Of a DNA stretch of 64,000 bases, positions 37,010 through 46,273 are shown piece after piece. Source of the DNA: Magicicada septendecula (Eukaryota > Arthropoda > Insecta > Hemiptera > Cicadidae); the NCBI GenBank assembly GCA_034769895.1, contig CM068372.1, positions 234,998,843 through 235,062,842 on the forward strand, given 5' to 3'. The position numbers and the translations under genes were made by a program. The notes beneath the pieces were generated by a model. That model searched no databases. It was given only the letters and a program-made list of their open reading frames with translations, and was not told where the DNA came from. Positions within the stretch are counted from its first letter, which is position 1. The number at the start of each line of letters is the position of its first letter.

Positions 37010-37507
37010 TTAAAAAAACATGTATTCTGAATTAAAGTCATTTTGATATCTTAGATAACAACAGACGCGACAACGGTTACGAAGCGGACATCCGCTAGAG
37101 TCATGCCTTGACCACTCATATTTTTTTACTAGCGAGGTATACGCTGTACCAGTAAAATTATACATCATATAGTATATCTGATTAACCAGCTTTGTTTTAG
37201 CAATTAGCAAATCTTTTATTTGAAGATATTCAATATTATGGTTGTTACAATAACTAATTGATGTTTTGAAGAGTTTGAAAAACTCATTACGAATAAATAC
37301 TTTCATTTTGTAAATATTCTTTTCGTTTCGTATTGATATCCATCTACTCAGTGTCTTACGATTATTTCTAAAATTATAATCGAATTTAATCATGTTGCAT
37401 TGACAATATAATCTATTATTACCATTTATTTCTCTGTTTAAAAGTTTTTCTACAATTTTAGATCCAAGCAACACCTTGTTCTTTCTCTGAAAATGAATAG
37501 TTAACAT
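37010..37507 (-). CDS. Polinton small protein with Cys-rich end, function unknown
   Basis: About 165 residues, Lys/Asn/Ile-rich. It ends with a compact cysteine cluster, SGCPLRNRCRVCCYLR, near residues 138-153, which could bind a metal or form disulfides. I do not recognise the family. It is on the opposite strand to the main gene block, next to the OB-fold-like gene. A degraded duplicate of its end lies further left at about 36,540-36,720. Start and exon structure are uncertain. The composition is more AT-rich than the virion genes, so the coding call is moderate. Confidence 0.4.
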   Translation of the reverse strand: MLTIHFQRKNKVLLGSKIVEKLLNREINGNNRLYCQCNMIKFDYNFRNNRKTLSRWISIRNEKNIYKMKVFIRNEFFKLFKTSISYCNNHNIEYLQIKDLLIAKTKLVNQIYYMMYNFTGTAYTSLVKKYEWSRHDSSGCPLRNRCRVCCYLRYQNDFNSEYMFF

Positions 37508-37675
37508 TAAAAAACGACAAAAAAAATAGAGAAGTCTACTTCATCATTTAAAAACATTTTACTATTAATGTTATTATTACTATTATTATTATAATAAATC
37601 AATCCTGTTCTCGTTTATTTGGTCTGGAAAAAAAGAGAAAAAATTAATACATAACCACTTCTGTATAAGTAATTA

Positions 37676-38035
37676 TTAGTGGTACTGAAATATCATACTC
37701 ACATAATCAATATCCAACTGCACGCTCACTTTCTCGTTCGCCAGCGGAGTGTGTGAGGTTACGCATAGTGATAGGACACAAGGCTTCACAGCTTTCAATT
37801 GCTCCTCTGTAAATACGTCACACCATCTTTTAGGTAGGTATACATAGAAAAGTTTATCCTCCGGCTGAGGACAGGCTCCGGTATCTTCCAAATCTACCAC
37901 AACTGACTCCCCGAATTTCGTTTTCACAAATTTCATGTGAATTATATGATACTTTACTCCTAAAGAAAGACTTGACAAGTCTCTTTTTGGTAAAAAATTT
38001 TCAACTGTCTTCGCGTTCGCAACGATTCCTTCCAT
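37676..38035 (-). CDS. Polinton OB-fold-like protein (candidate ssDNA-binding)
   Basis: About 119 residues from ATG (MEGIVANAKTVENFLPK). The pattern LGVKYHIIHMKFVKTKFGE, then VVVDLEDTG, FYVYLPKRW, and later VSVQLDIDYV gives alternating beta strands with a central 'T.fG..vvv.L' segment. Small OB-fold DNA-binding proteins share this pattern, and similar short proteins are common beside arthropod Polintons and related elements (recollection, not a search). A single-stranded-DNA-binding role in protein-primed replication would fit, since it lies divergently next to PolB across a GC-rich spacer. The function is inference. Confidence 0.55.
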   Translation of the reverse strand: MEGIVANAKTVENFLPKRDLSSLSLGVKYHIIHMKFVKTKFGESVVVDLEDTGACPQPEDKLFYVYLPKRWCDVFTEEQLKAVKPCVLSLCVTSHTPLANEKVSVQLDIDYVSMIFQYH

Positions 38036-38059
38036 GGCGAGTACTGATGACTGCACAGG

Positions 38060-38858
38060 GAAACACTGGCGTATTTATTCTGTTTCCCCCGACCACGTTC
38101 CTTCCTTCTAAAGCGTAATCTCCTTCGGTCACGACACCCTACCCCGCACCTCCACCGCAACGGTAACGGCTATAATTTTGCTTCCTACCCCACCCCGCGT
38201 CGTCACGGGCCACCATCTGCTTTCGGTCACGACCGGACGATGACATTATACCCCGCACCCCCACACCGCACCCAGAGCCTCGCCACCACCCCGCACCTCG
38301 CCTACATATTTTGTTCAATTACTTTGTCTGTCGCTCCGCAACGACCGGGTTTACCCCCCCCCACCCCCCACCCCACTCGAGTCCGTCGGTCACGGTCACC
38401 CCGCACCCCACCCTGCGTCGTCTCGGGCCACCATCTGCTTTCGGTCACGACCGGTCGTACAACCCAGCCCCCCGTACCCCGCACCCTACATCCCGCGCGA
38501 GGCGACTCAACGAGCGCGCTTCGGCCAAGGTCGCCGGCATCCTGTACTCCGCACCTCGCCTACCTCTCGGTCACGGACACCGGCTGCAACCTAGCTCCCT
38601 ACCCCGCACCGCCATCCCACACCTTTACCCCGCACCCCGCACCGCATCAGTCACGGACGTCGGCTTCCTACACCGCACTCCCCACCCCACCCCACCCACC
38701 GCAACGCGCGTCGTCGGTCACGACCGGACGACTACCTACCCCGCACCGCTGCTCCTCGCGAGGCCGATCGGTCAAGGGCGCGCGGCGACAGAGTCACCGG
38801 TTACCGGACTGTCTATATAGGGAACCGACGACGCGAAGCCGGCCTCACTCCTTTCGCA
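38060..38858. promoter_or_regulatory. GC-rich divergent spacer with repeated motif
   Basis: About 800 bp of C-rich DNA between the minus-strand genes and PolB, sharply different from the AT-rich surroundings. The string 'gggccaccatctgctttcgg' with 'tcacgaccgg' after it occurs at about 38,208-38,238 and 38,428-38,456. A shorter cggtcacgaccgg copy is near 38,714, and 'accccgcacc' is scattered throughout. cggt...accg forms short inverted repeats. Pro/Thr/Ser-rich open frames cross it but look like low-complexity translation. A bidirectional promoter or regulatory region is the likeliest role (inference). Confidence 0.5.
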
Positions 38859-41800
38859 ATGACCGACAACAGCAGCAGCAGCAGCAGCGGCAGCAGCAGC
38901 GAACACCGTGCTATCAATGGTAATGTAATTACTATAAAATTTATGATACTTGACAATACACTAAACACACAAACAGTATTATTAGATTACAAACACACGA
39001 TTGTTGATAAGATTTGTAGCGAAGCCGTAGCATTAAATAATTATATAAAATGGTATTTAGCAGTTCGTGTATCTTTTAAAAAATTAATAAACACCGAAAA
39101 TATTTATTGTAATGCGGTATTCAGATCGCGTACAGAACTTAAGTCACAGTATGACGATATCGATGAACAGTATTCGATAGCTAGCGAGAAAATAATGGAA
39201 TCCGTTGACAAATTCACGCGTGACGGAAGCGGGTGGGTCGAAAATGGTGTCGAGTCGGTGGAAATAAATATTACAAAATACAATCCTCTTGTGGGGTCGA
39301 GCTTTCTACCTACACCATCGAAATTGTCGCACAGTAGGAAAGGAATTATTAATGTGAAAAATTTAGAAGATGAAAAGTGTTTCTTGTGGTCTGTGCTCGC
39401 CTGTATACACCCGATCGCGTGTAACCCACATCGCGTTAGCCATTACCTTCCGTACGAAGAAGAAATAAACATGAAGGACATACCTTATCCCGTCGCAGTC
39501 AATAAGATAAAACGTTTTGAAAAATTAAACGAAAACATATCCGTTAACGTTTTTGGCTACGAAGGCGAGGTATATCCTTTACGTATTACTGAACACCGCG
39601 GTCGAAAGTACCACGTAAACCTACTGCTACTGTCCGACGCGAACACTACTCACTACTGCCTCATACGGAACCTTTCGCGTATGCTTTCGTCGTTGTCAAA
39701 ACGAAACGGCGCTTCGTTTTACTGCAACTACTGTCTACACCGATTTTCGGACAATAAAGATACTAACGCGGCGCGAAAACGAGTTGAAGAACACGAACGC
39801 AACTGTTCTCAGCATGCAGTACAGAAAGTAAAACTTCCTGACGAGAACGAAAAGTGGATGTATTTTAAAAACTTTTCACTTTGTCACCGCGTACCTTATA
39901 CGGTATACGCTGACTTCGAATCGTTTATTGTTCCGACCACCGGTAAAAACGTGGCACATCATATACCAGCCAGTTTCTGCTATGTGATAGTTGACTGGAT
40001 GGGAAACGCCGTCAAGGAACCTGTAATATACCGCGGTAAAGACGTGGTGGACACGTTCCTTCGTGTGCTTTTAGTCGACGTTCAACGACTCGATAGAAAG
40101 TTTAATAAACCGATCCAAATGACAGCGGCCGATGAACGGTCATTCCGAAACGCTACGCACTGTCATCTGTGCAAGAAGGCGTTAACGGATGACACGGTTC
40201 GAAACCATTGTCACATAACGGGAAACTATTTAGGCGCTGCTCACAATGCGTGTAATATAAATTACAAAATACCAACACACGTTCCGGTTTTTTTCCATAA
40301 TTTAAGTGGCTATGACTCGCATCATTTGATGCAAGGTTTCGGAAAGTACAAGGAAGATGAAATAACGTGTATCGCTACTACAAGCGAACGTTACATCTCC
40401 GTTACACTCGGTCAGCTCCGGTTTCTCGATTCTCTGCGGTTCATGAACGCGTCACTTGAAAAACTCGTCTCCAACTTATCCGCGGATAAATTTAAAATCC
40501 TTAATCAATTTTACACGCGTAATGTTAATTTACTGTTGCGTAAAGGCGTGTACCCTTACGAATACGTTACGGACGATTCAAAATTTGACGAGAGGCAGTT
40601 ACCGGACCGCGAACATTTTTACAACGGGTTGACAGAGTCGGATATAAACGAAGAAGATTACGCGCACGCTCGAGCGGTTTGGTCGGCTTTCGACATGCAA
40701 TCGTTCGGTGATTATCATGACCTTTATTTAAAAACGGATGTACTACTGCTTGCAGATGTATTTGAAAACTTTCGAAACATGAGCCTGCAGTACTACGAAC
40801 TCGATCCGTGTAACGTTTTTACCACCGCCGGTTTAGCGTGGAACGCGATGCTGAAAATGACAGGAGTTAGGTTAGAGTTACTCCGCGATATAGACGTACA
40901 CCTGTACATCGAAAGAGGTATCCGTGGCGGCTTAGCAGCAATTTCTAATCGGTACTCCAAGGCCAACAACCCGTACATTCCCGATTATGACGCAAGCAAG
41001 CCGCATAACTATTTACTCTACCTCGATTGTACCAACCTGTACGGAACGGCTATGACACAGCCTTTACCACTGTCAGGTTTTCGATGGTTGGAACGTACAG
41101 AGATCGATACGTTGAACGTGCACACGTTACGTGACGATGATGACACCGGTTATATCCTGGAAGTCGATCTGGGGTATCCACATTACCTACACGACTTACA
41201 CAGTGACTACCCTTTAGCACCCGAAAAGTGTACTATTACGGACAGTATGCTTTCACCGTACTGCTATCGCATGAAGCTGTTAAAAGACTTTGTGTGTAGT
41301 AACGGTAAGGTAGAGAAACTGATAACGTCCCTCGAGGACAAGACAAAATACATTGTTCATTACAGAACATTGAAACTCTACCTCGACTAGGAATGGAGTT
41401 GAAAGCGATTCATCGTGTGTTAGCATTCACACAGTGCCTATGGTTGAAACCTTTCATCGATTTTAATACGGAGCGACGAAAGGAAGCCAGAAACACCTTT
41501 GAAAAAGACTTTTTTAAGTTAATGAATAACGCACCGTACGGAAAATCGTTGGAAAACGTACGGAAGCGAATCGATTTCAAGTTAGTTCCAAACGAGAAGA
41601 AACTTCACAAACTAACCGCTAACCCCAGGCTACAACATTTTTTCATCTATAACGAGGACCTAGTAGGTCTCACGATGAAAAAAATATCCATTACACTGAA
41701 CCGACCTTTGTACGTTGGGTTCAGTGTATTGGATATTAGTAAGCTGATTATGTATCGGTTCCATTACGGATTCACGATGAATACGTACGGGTCACGTGCA

Positions 41801-42355
41801 CGTCTATGTATGACGGACACTGACTCTCTGTTGTACGACATTCGCACCGACGATGTGTACAAAGACATGGAGGAGCATCTCGAACTCTTTGACACGTCGG
41901 AGTACCCTAAGGCACATCCGTGCTATAGTGAAACAAACAAGAAAAAGTTGGGTACTTTTAAAGACGAAACAAATGGAATACCGATACTTGAATTTGTCGG
42001 GTTGCGCGCAAAATGTTATTCATTCGTTACGGCAAACGATAAAGAGAAAAAGGTAGCGAAAGGTGTGCCACGTTCCGCGATAGCTACACAGTTGAAACAT
42101 CAACTTTATAAGCAATGTGTAAAGACCACTTCTCAAACTTATACTACGGCGCAGACTATCCAAAGCGAAAAACATAACATATACACAAGAAAGCTTACAA
42201 AATTATCGCTGTCACCATACGATGACAAACGATATCTCTTGGATGACGGTGAAACAACACTGGCGTACGGTCATTATAAACTCTGTCAACCCAGACGCGA
42301 GATAATTCAGCAAGCGAGAAAATCCGTTATAAATTATGCGTTCGATATACGTTGA
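38859..42355 (+). pseudogene. PolB: Polinton protein-primed DNA polymerase B, interrupted about once
   Basis: Family-B DNA polymerase of the protein-primed type that replicates Polintons, adenoviruses and related elements. An N-terminal region of about 350 codons is followed by the 3'-5' exonuclease motifs YADFESF (about 39,906), FHNLSGYDSHHL (about 40,297) and YHDLYLKTDVLLL (about 40,716). A Cys/His cluster, HCHLCKK...RNHCHITG, lies between the first two. Polymerase motifs follow: LYLDCTNLYG (motif A, about 41,016), NNAPYGKS (motif B region, about 41,525) and MTDTDSL (motif C, about 41,810). A short Ser-rich start precedes the conserved part. The gene heads the rightward block. It reads as broken, with about one interruption, and is recorded as one fossil region. 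Confidence 0.9.
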
Positions 42356-42477
42356 TATAAGACTCGCTTGCAGGAGCAACACACTGTCAGTAACGACGAT
42401 GAAGTCGGTGAGGTTCAGTGAAAACGTAACGGTATATCTCGTACCAAAATTTTGCGATTCGCGTTTCGGGTGGCGAT

Positions 42478-43407
42478 ATGGAAAACGTACGCAAAACTAT
42501 TGCAAAAGAATTGCACAGACCGGTGAGAAGGAACTTTCCCAGACGTGCGGTGGAGGTGAAGGGGTTACACGATCTCTACCAAGCGGATTTGGTGGAAATG
42601 ATACCGCATGCCAAGTTGAACAAGGGGTACAAATATCTAATGACGGTAATAAACGCATTTAGCAAGTATGCATATGCGATTCCCTTAAAAACTAAATCGG
42701 GTGTTGAAGTAGCACATGCTCTCGAACCAATAATTGTAAAAAATAAAATGAAATACCTGCAAACGGATAAGGGGAAAGAGTACTTTAACACTACCGTACA
42801 AGCTTTACTAAAGAGATACAACGTCAAACACTATTCAACGTATAGCGAGAAGAAAGCGTCCATCGTAGAGCGATTTAATCGTACGTTGAAAACGAACATG
42901 TACCGCGCGTTCAGCGAGCAAGGCCATTATCGGTGGTTGTCGCTTTTGCCTAAATTGGTGATGGACTACAACGACAGAGTGCATAGAACTATAGAGATGA
43001 AGCCGCGACAAGTCGACAAGAGCAACGAGCAAATTGTGTTGGAACGAATAAGAAAAAATACCGTACCGCGGAAAGTGAGCAAGAAACATAAGTTTAAAAT
43101 AGGCGATCGAGTGCGTATCAGTAAATACAAAATCACATTCGCTAAAGGTTATACACCAAACTGGACGAACGAGATATATACAGTGCACAGAGTTCAGCCA
43201 ACCGTACCGGTTACGTACTTGTTGAAAGATCACACGGGTGACGTTGTAAAAGGTGGGTTTTATGAACAAGAATTGAGTAAAACCAGCGTTGGTGATGTGT
43301 ATCTCGTTGAGAAAATATTACAACGTAAAGGTGATCGCGTGCGAGTGCGCTGGCTCGGCTTTGATGGTAAACACGATTCGTGGATACATAAAAATGATCT
43401 GATATAA
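42478..43407 (+). CDS. INT: Polinton integrase with chromodomain
   Basis: About 309 residues. Retroviral-type (rve) integrase core with the acidic triad in YQADLVEM (Asp 37), LQTDKGKEY (Asp 97) and SIVERFNRT (Glu 131). The region after about residue 210 holds an SH3-like segment (FKIGDRVRISKYK). The last 35 residues form a chromodomain: YLVEKILQRKGDRVRVRWLG, then DSWIHKNDLI. The start ENVRKTIAKELHRPVRR matches how arthropod Polinton integrases usually begin. It joins element ends to host DNA, and the chromodomain may bias target choice by binding histone marks (family knowledge). It lies just downstream of PolB. Confidence 0.93.
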   Translation: MENVRKTIAKELHRPVRRNFPRRAVEVKGLHDLYQADLVEMIPHAKLNKGYKYLMTVINAFSKYAYAIPLKTKSGVEVAHALEPIIVKNKMKYLQTDKGKEYFNTTVQALLKRYNVKHYSTYSEKKASIVERFNRTLKTNMYRAFSEQGHYRWLSLLPKLVMDYNDRVHRTIEMKPRQVDKSNEQIVLERIRKNTVPRKVSKKHKFKIGDRVRISKYKITFAKGYTPNWTNEIYTVHRVQPTVPVTYLLKDHTGDVVKGGFYEQELSKTSVGDVYLVEKILQRKGDRVRVRWLGFDGKHDSWIHKNDLI

Positions 43408-43448
43408 TAACATTACCACAGTATTTAACCGAACGTAAATGAGTTAAG

Positions 43449-44147
43449 ATGAAGATTGAACAACAATCGTTAAAGTTAAATGTTAAGAACGTAGACTCTG
43501 CTAAGTACAACGGTGAAGTTGCATATAATAAACACAGTCCACTGTTTCCAAACACAGTTCGATGTATCGTGTGCGGCGGATCATGTAGCGGGAAGTCAAA
43601 CGTTGCCTTTAACATGTTATTCGATTCAAACGGACTGCGATTTCAGAACCTGTACGTGTTCTCCAAATCGTTATTTCAACCAAAATATCGTATGTTGGAA
43701 GACATTTTTAATACTCTCGCTGACGAAGGAATGACGTACTTCACATACAGTGAAAACGATAAAGTACCACCTCCGCACGAAATTGTACCTAATTCAATCA
43801 TGTTGTTCGATGATGTGGTATGTGAACGGCAGAATAACATACGAAAATATTTCGCTATGGGACGGCATAGCGGTGTGGACACTTTGTACCTTTGCCAAAC
43901 GTATAGTCTGGTGCCAAAGCAACTGGTGCGTGATAATGCCAATTTCTTGGTTTTGTTCAGACAAGATGATCTCAATTTACGTCACGTTTATAACGATCAC
44001 GTTAACACAGATATGAAATACGAAGAGTTCAAAGCGATGTGCGCCGAAGCGTGGAAGGATCGTTACGGATTCATAGTCATCAACAAGGACTCACCGATAA
44101 ACGCAGGTAGATACAGAGTGGGTTTCGATCGTTTTATACATAAATAG
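43449..44147 (+). CDS. ATP: Polinton A32/FtsK-HerA type packaging ATPase
   Basis: About 232 residues. Walker A GGSCSGKS lies at residues 43-50, Walker B SIMLFDD at about 116-122, and a following conserved segment GRHSGVDTLYLCQTY at 138-152 matches the sensor region of poxvirus A32-like genome-packaging ATPases. It would drive element DNA into particles. It sits between integrase and the structural genes, 41 bp after the integrase stop, and is normal in length for the family. Confidence 0.93.
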   Translation: MKIEQQSLKLNVKNVDSAKYNGEVAYNKHSPLFPNTVRCIVCGGSCSGKSNVAFNMLFDSNGLRFQNLYVFSKSLFQPKYRMLEDIFNTLADEGMTYFTYSENDKVPPPHEIVPNSIMLFDDVVCERQNNIRKYFAMGRHSGVDTLYLCQTYSLVPKQLVRDNANFLVLFRQDDLNLRHVYNDHVNTDMKYEEFKAMCAEAWKDRYGFIVINKDSPINAGRYRVGFDRFIHK

Positions 44148-44180
44148 AATAGTTTGTGCAAGAAAGTCATCAGTGTCAAG

Positions 44181-45083
44181 ATGGATGACAAGCAACTGAC
44201 ACATGAAATCGATGCAATTAGCGATAACATAAGACAAAAGTATCGCGCGTTGAAACATGACATCAGAGAGAGCGATGAAGCGTTAACGAGAAAGTACAAA
44301 CCTCTTTTGGAACCGTTAACCCAGATTTCGGAAAAGTTGAATGACTCCAGTGATAAAATTAAAAAAAAAATAAAAGTTGAAGATGAAGATACGAAGGCAG
44401 CTGTTGAGACGAAAACACCATCACAACCTCGTTTCCTCAGAACGGAAGTGTTGGCACAAACGCCTGATGTCGAAACACCGAACGTAACTCTTGAAGAGTT
44501 TTTATCAACACCCGAAGGTCGACACGAAGCACAAGAATACGTTGAACAGTCTGTCGAAGGTCCGCTCGCGAGGAAATACTTACTGCTCGCGTTGTCTGAT
44601 GATCGAGATAAGAAGATGGATCATACATACGGTGTTCGTAACGTTGAAGATAAATGGATGGTAGGCAATTCGGTGTTAGAGATCAATCAAGACGATAGCT
44701 TCTACATAGCTGGAAAACGATACAGAGGCACACCGGGCCTCTACGAACTTATGTTTATGAAAGAACCCGACAAGAGCGTCTACGATGAAAACGATTTAGC
44801 AGCGTACAGGTCTATATTGTCGGACACTAACGCTTATAAACGTTATTATTTACCCGGTGCTAAAGTAAATACAAACAAAGGTTTAAAGTACAGAGAGATA
44901 ATCGCTCGATTGTTCCCACCACGCAGCGGACGTGGTATCGATTACGTACATTGGAACGATCCCAACGAACTGGTTGAACGGTTGAGACTGCTGGTAAGTT
45001 CAAAACGCACCGGTCACACCGGACACGACAACGAAATCATCTCAGTAGTAGAGGAATTACGTGAAGCCAACATTATCGTATAA
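44181..45083 (+). CDS. Conserved Polinton protein, DUF8207-like
   Basis: About 300 residues from ATG (MDDKQLTHEIDAISD). The N-terminal third is highly charged and likely coiled coil (KQLTHEIDAISDNIRQKY onward, then IKKKIKVEDEDT). The C-terminal 130 residues are globular, including GTPGLYELMFMKEPDKSVYD, DLAAYRSILSDTNAYKRYY and GRGIDYVHWNDPNELVERL. This half resembles the domain catalogued as DUF8207 in many arthropod Polinton-derived proteins (recollection, unverified). Function is unknown. Its constant place between the ATPase and capsid genes suggests a virion or assembly role (inference). Confidence 0.75.
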   Translation: MDDKQLTHEIDAISDNIRQKYRALKHDIRESDEALTRKYKPLLEPLTQISEKLNDSSDKIKKKIKVEDEDTKAAVETKTPSQPRFLRTEVLAQTPDVETPNVTLEEFLSTPEGRHEAQEYVEQSVEGPLARKYLLLALSDDRDKKMDHTYGVRNVEDKWMVGNSVLEINQDDSFYIAGKRYRGTPGLYELMFMKEPDKSVYDENDLAAYRSILSDTNAYKRYYLPGAKVNTNKGLKYREIIARLFPPRSGRGIDYVHWNDPNELVERLRLLVSSKRTGHTGHDNEIISVVEELREANIIV

Positions 45084-45131
45084 ATTTTATGAACGTCGGT
45101 GTAACAACTCATTGTTGTCAACACTGTCGAC

Positions 45132-45392
45132 ATGTGCGGATTAGATTTGACACCTGACTTTGAAGTCGAAAACGAGAGACTGAAAACCTTTACATCATGG
45201 CCTGTGTATTTCATCAGTCCGACCGCTATGGTTGCCGCAGGCTTTCATTACACAAATGAAATTGACAGGGTTCGATGTTCATTTTGCGGTATAGAAATCT
45301 TTCGTTGGAAAGAGGGTGACGATCCGATTGTGTTACACACGCGATGGTCACCACAGTGTCGTTACTTAAAACGGTTAGCACATCATTTGTAG
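45132..45392 (+). CDS. Single-BIR protein, IAP-like
   Basis: 86 residues, almost entirely one baculoviral IAP repeat. The zinc ligands are Cys 49, Cys 52, His 69 and Cys 76, with spacing C-x2-C-x16-H-x6-C exactly as in the BIR consensus. The start ENERLKTFTSWP matches the BIR helix 1 pattern (R...F..WP), and AAGFHYTNEIDRVRCSFC matches its core. There is no RING domain. BIR proteins bind caspases or IAP antagonists and can block apoptosis, or in type II forms serve in cell division. Here it lies among virion genes, 48 bp after the DUF8207-like gene, and ends just before the fibre gene. An anti-apoptotic role is inference. Confidence 0.88.
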   Translation: MCGLDLTPDFEVENERLKTFTSWPVYFISPTAMVAAGFHYTNEIDRVRCSFCGIEIFRWKEGDDPIVLHTRWSPQCRYLKRLAHHL

Positions 45393-45406
45393 CGTGCAGT
45401 CGTACA

Positions 45407-46273
45407 ATGGTTGTGGACAAGTTCGGTAGACATCAAAGCGCCGTGAGCGTGCGACGTGAAACAAAAAGACAATTACGCGATACTGTAGGATTTAAGATTA
45501 CGAATGATGGGCATATAGATGTTGAAAACAAAAAGATCCGCAATCTGAACGAACCGGATGCAGGAAAGGATGCTGTATCCCTGACTTATATGCAAACACA
45601 TTGTCTGCTACTCGATGATGAACGTAAAAGCGTGGACGTTAAAGGGTGTAGATTGAAAAATGTTGATACTCCTGTAGACGTTAAAGACGTAGTCAACAAA
45701 TATTACGTTGATGACAACTGTATACAACACTCGAGTCAAGAGAGAGGTGAGGTCATCGATGCACGAGATCGATGGGTAATCAACGTTCGAAGTCCGGAAC
45801 TAGCGACCGATGCGGTCAACAAAAACTACGTAGACTCGAACGTCATTAAAAAAGTATCGAACAGGTATTTGTTTGGGCAGAGCTGGTTGTCAGGAGTGAG
45901 TTCACCGATTTTTGCAGATGACGCGGTTAACGTAAAATACATGTTGCAGAACACCGTTAGCTTGGGCGAAGATGGTGTTTTCAAAGCAGCGGAAAAGAGA
46001 ATATCAGACGTAGCGGATGGTTTTGCAGAGAGCGATGCTGTTAACTTACAACAATTAAATGACGTGAGACGATACGTAAAGAGCGAGATGTATAAGGTCG
46101 TTAAAACATTTCAGTATCAACTGGATTACTACTTATTGAAATTGTCTAAGCCACGTAGTTCAGAAGACGAGTGGACACTCGACACGAAGGAAATAAAAAG
46201 GTTAATAGATGAATACGATAAAAACACAGAAGAGAAAGGCTGGAGATCGGTTTACGATGAACAACAACGTTAA
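45407..46273 (+). CDS. Fibre-like protein with five shaft repeats
   Basis: About 288 residues from the ATG at 45,407 (MVVDKFGRH). Five repeats of about 40 residues carry the pattern I.NL..P....DAV...YV. They are KIRNLNEPDAGKDAVSLTYM (43-62), CRLKNVDTPVDVKDVVNKYY (81-100), WVINVRSPELATDAVNKNYV (123-142), WLSGVSSPIFADDAVNVKYM (160-179) and KRISDVADGFAESDAVNLQQ (198-217). The motif is typical of trimeric phage tail-fibre and fibre-shaft proteins (for example the 'NLADPTN..DA.TK.YVD' style). A probable coiled coil and a charged C-terminus follow. An attachment fibre on the penton vertices is the natural inference. It overlaps the next gene by 17 bp. Confidence 0.72.
   Translation: MVVDKFGRHQSAVSVRRETKRQLRDTVGFKITNDGHIDVENKKIRNLNEPDAGKDAVSLTYMQTHCLLLDDERKSVDVKGCRLKNVDTPVDVKDVVNKYYVDDNCIQHSSQERGEVIDARDRWVINVRSPELATDAVNKNYVDSNVIKKVSNRYLFGQSWLSGVSSPIFADDAVNVKYMLQNTVSLGEDGVFKAAEKRISDVADGFAESDAVNLQQLNDVRRYVKSEMYKVVKTFQYQLDYYLLKLSKPRSSEDEWTLDTKEIKRLIDEYDKNTEEKGWRSVYDEQQR

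Noticed and set aside
38240-38923. Pro/Thr/Ser-rich open frames of up to 227 codons in the GC-rich spacer before PolB
   Set aside because: Open in two overlapping frames at once because stop codons are rare in C-rich DNA. Low complexity with no domain; better explained as a regulatory spacer.
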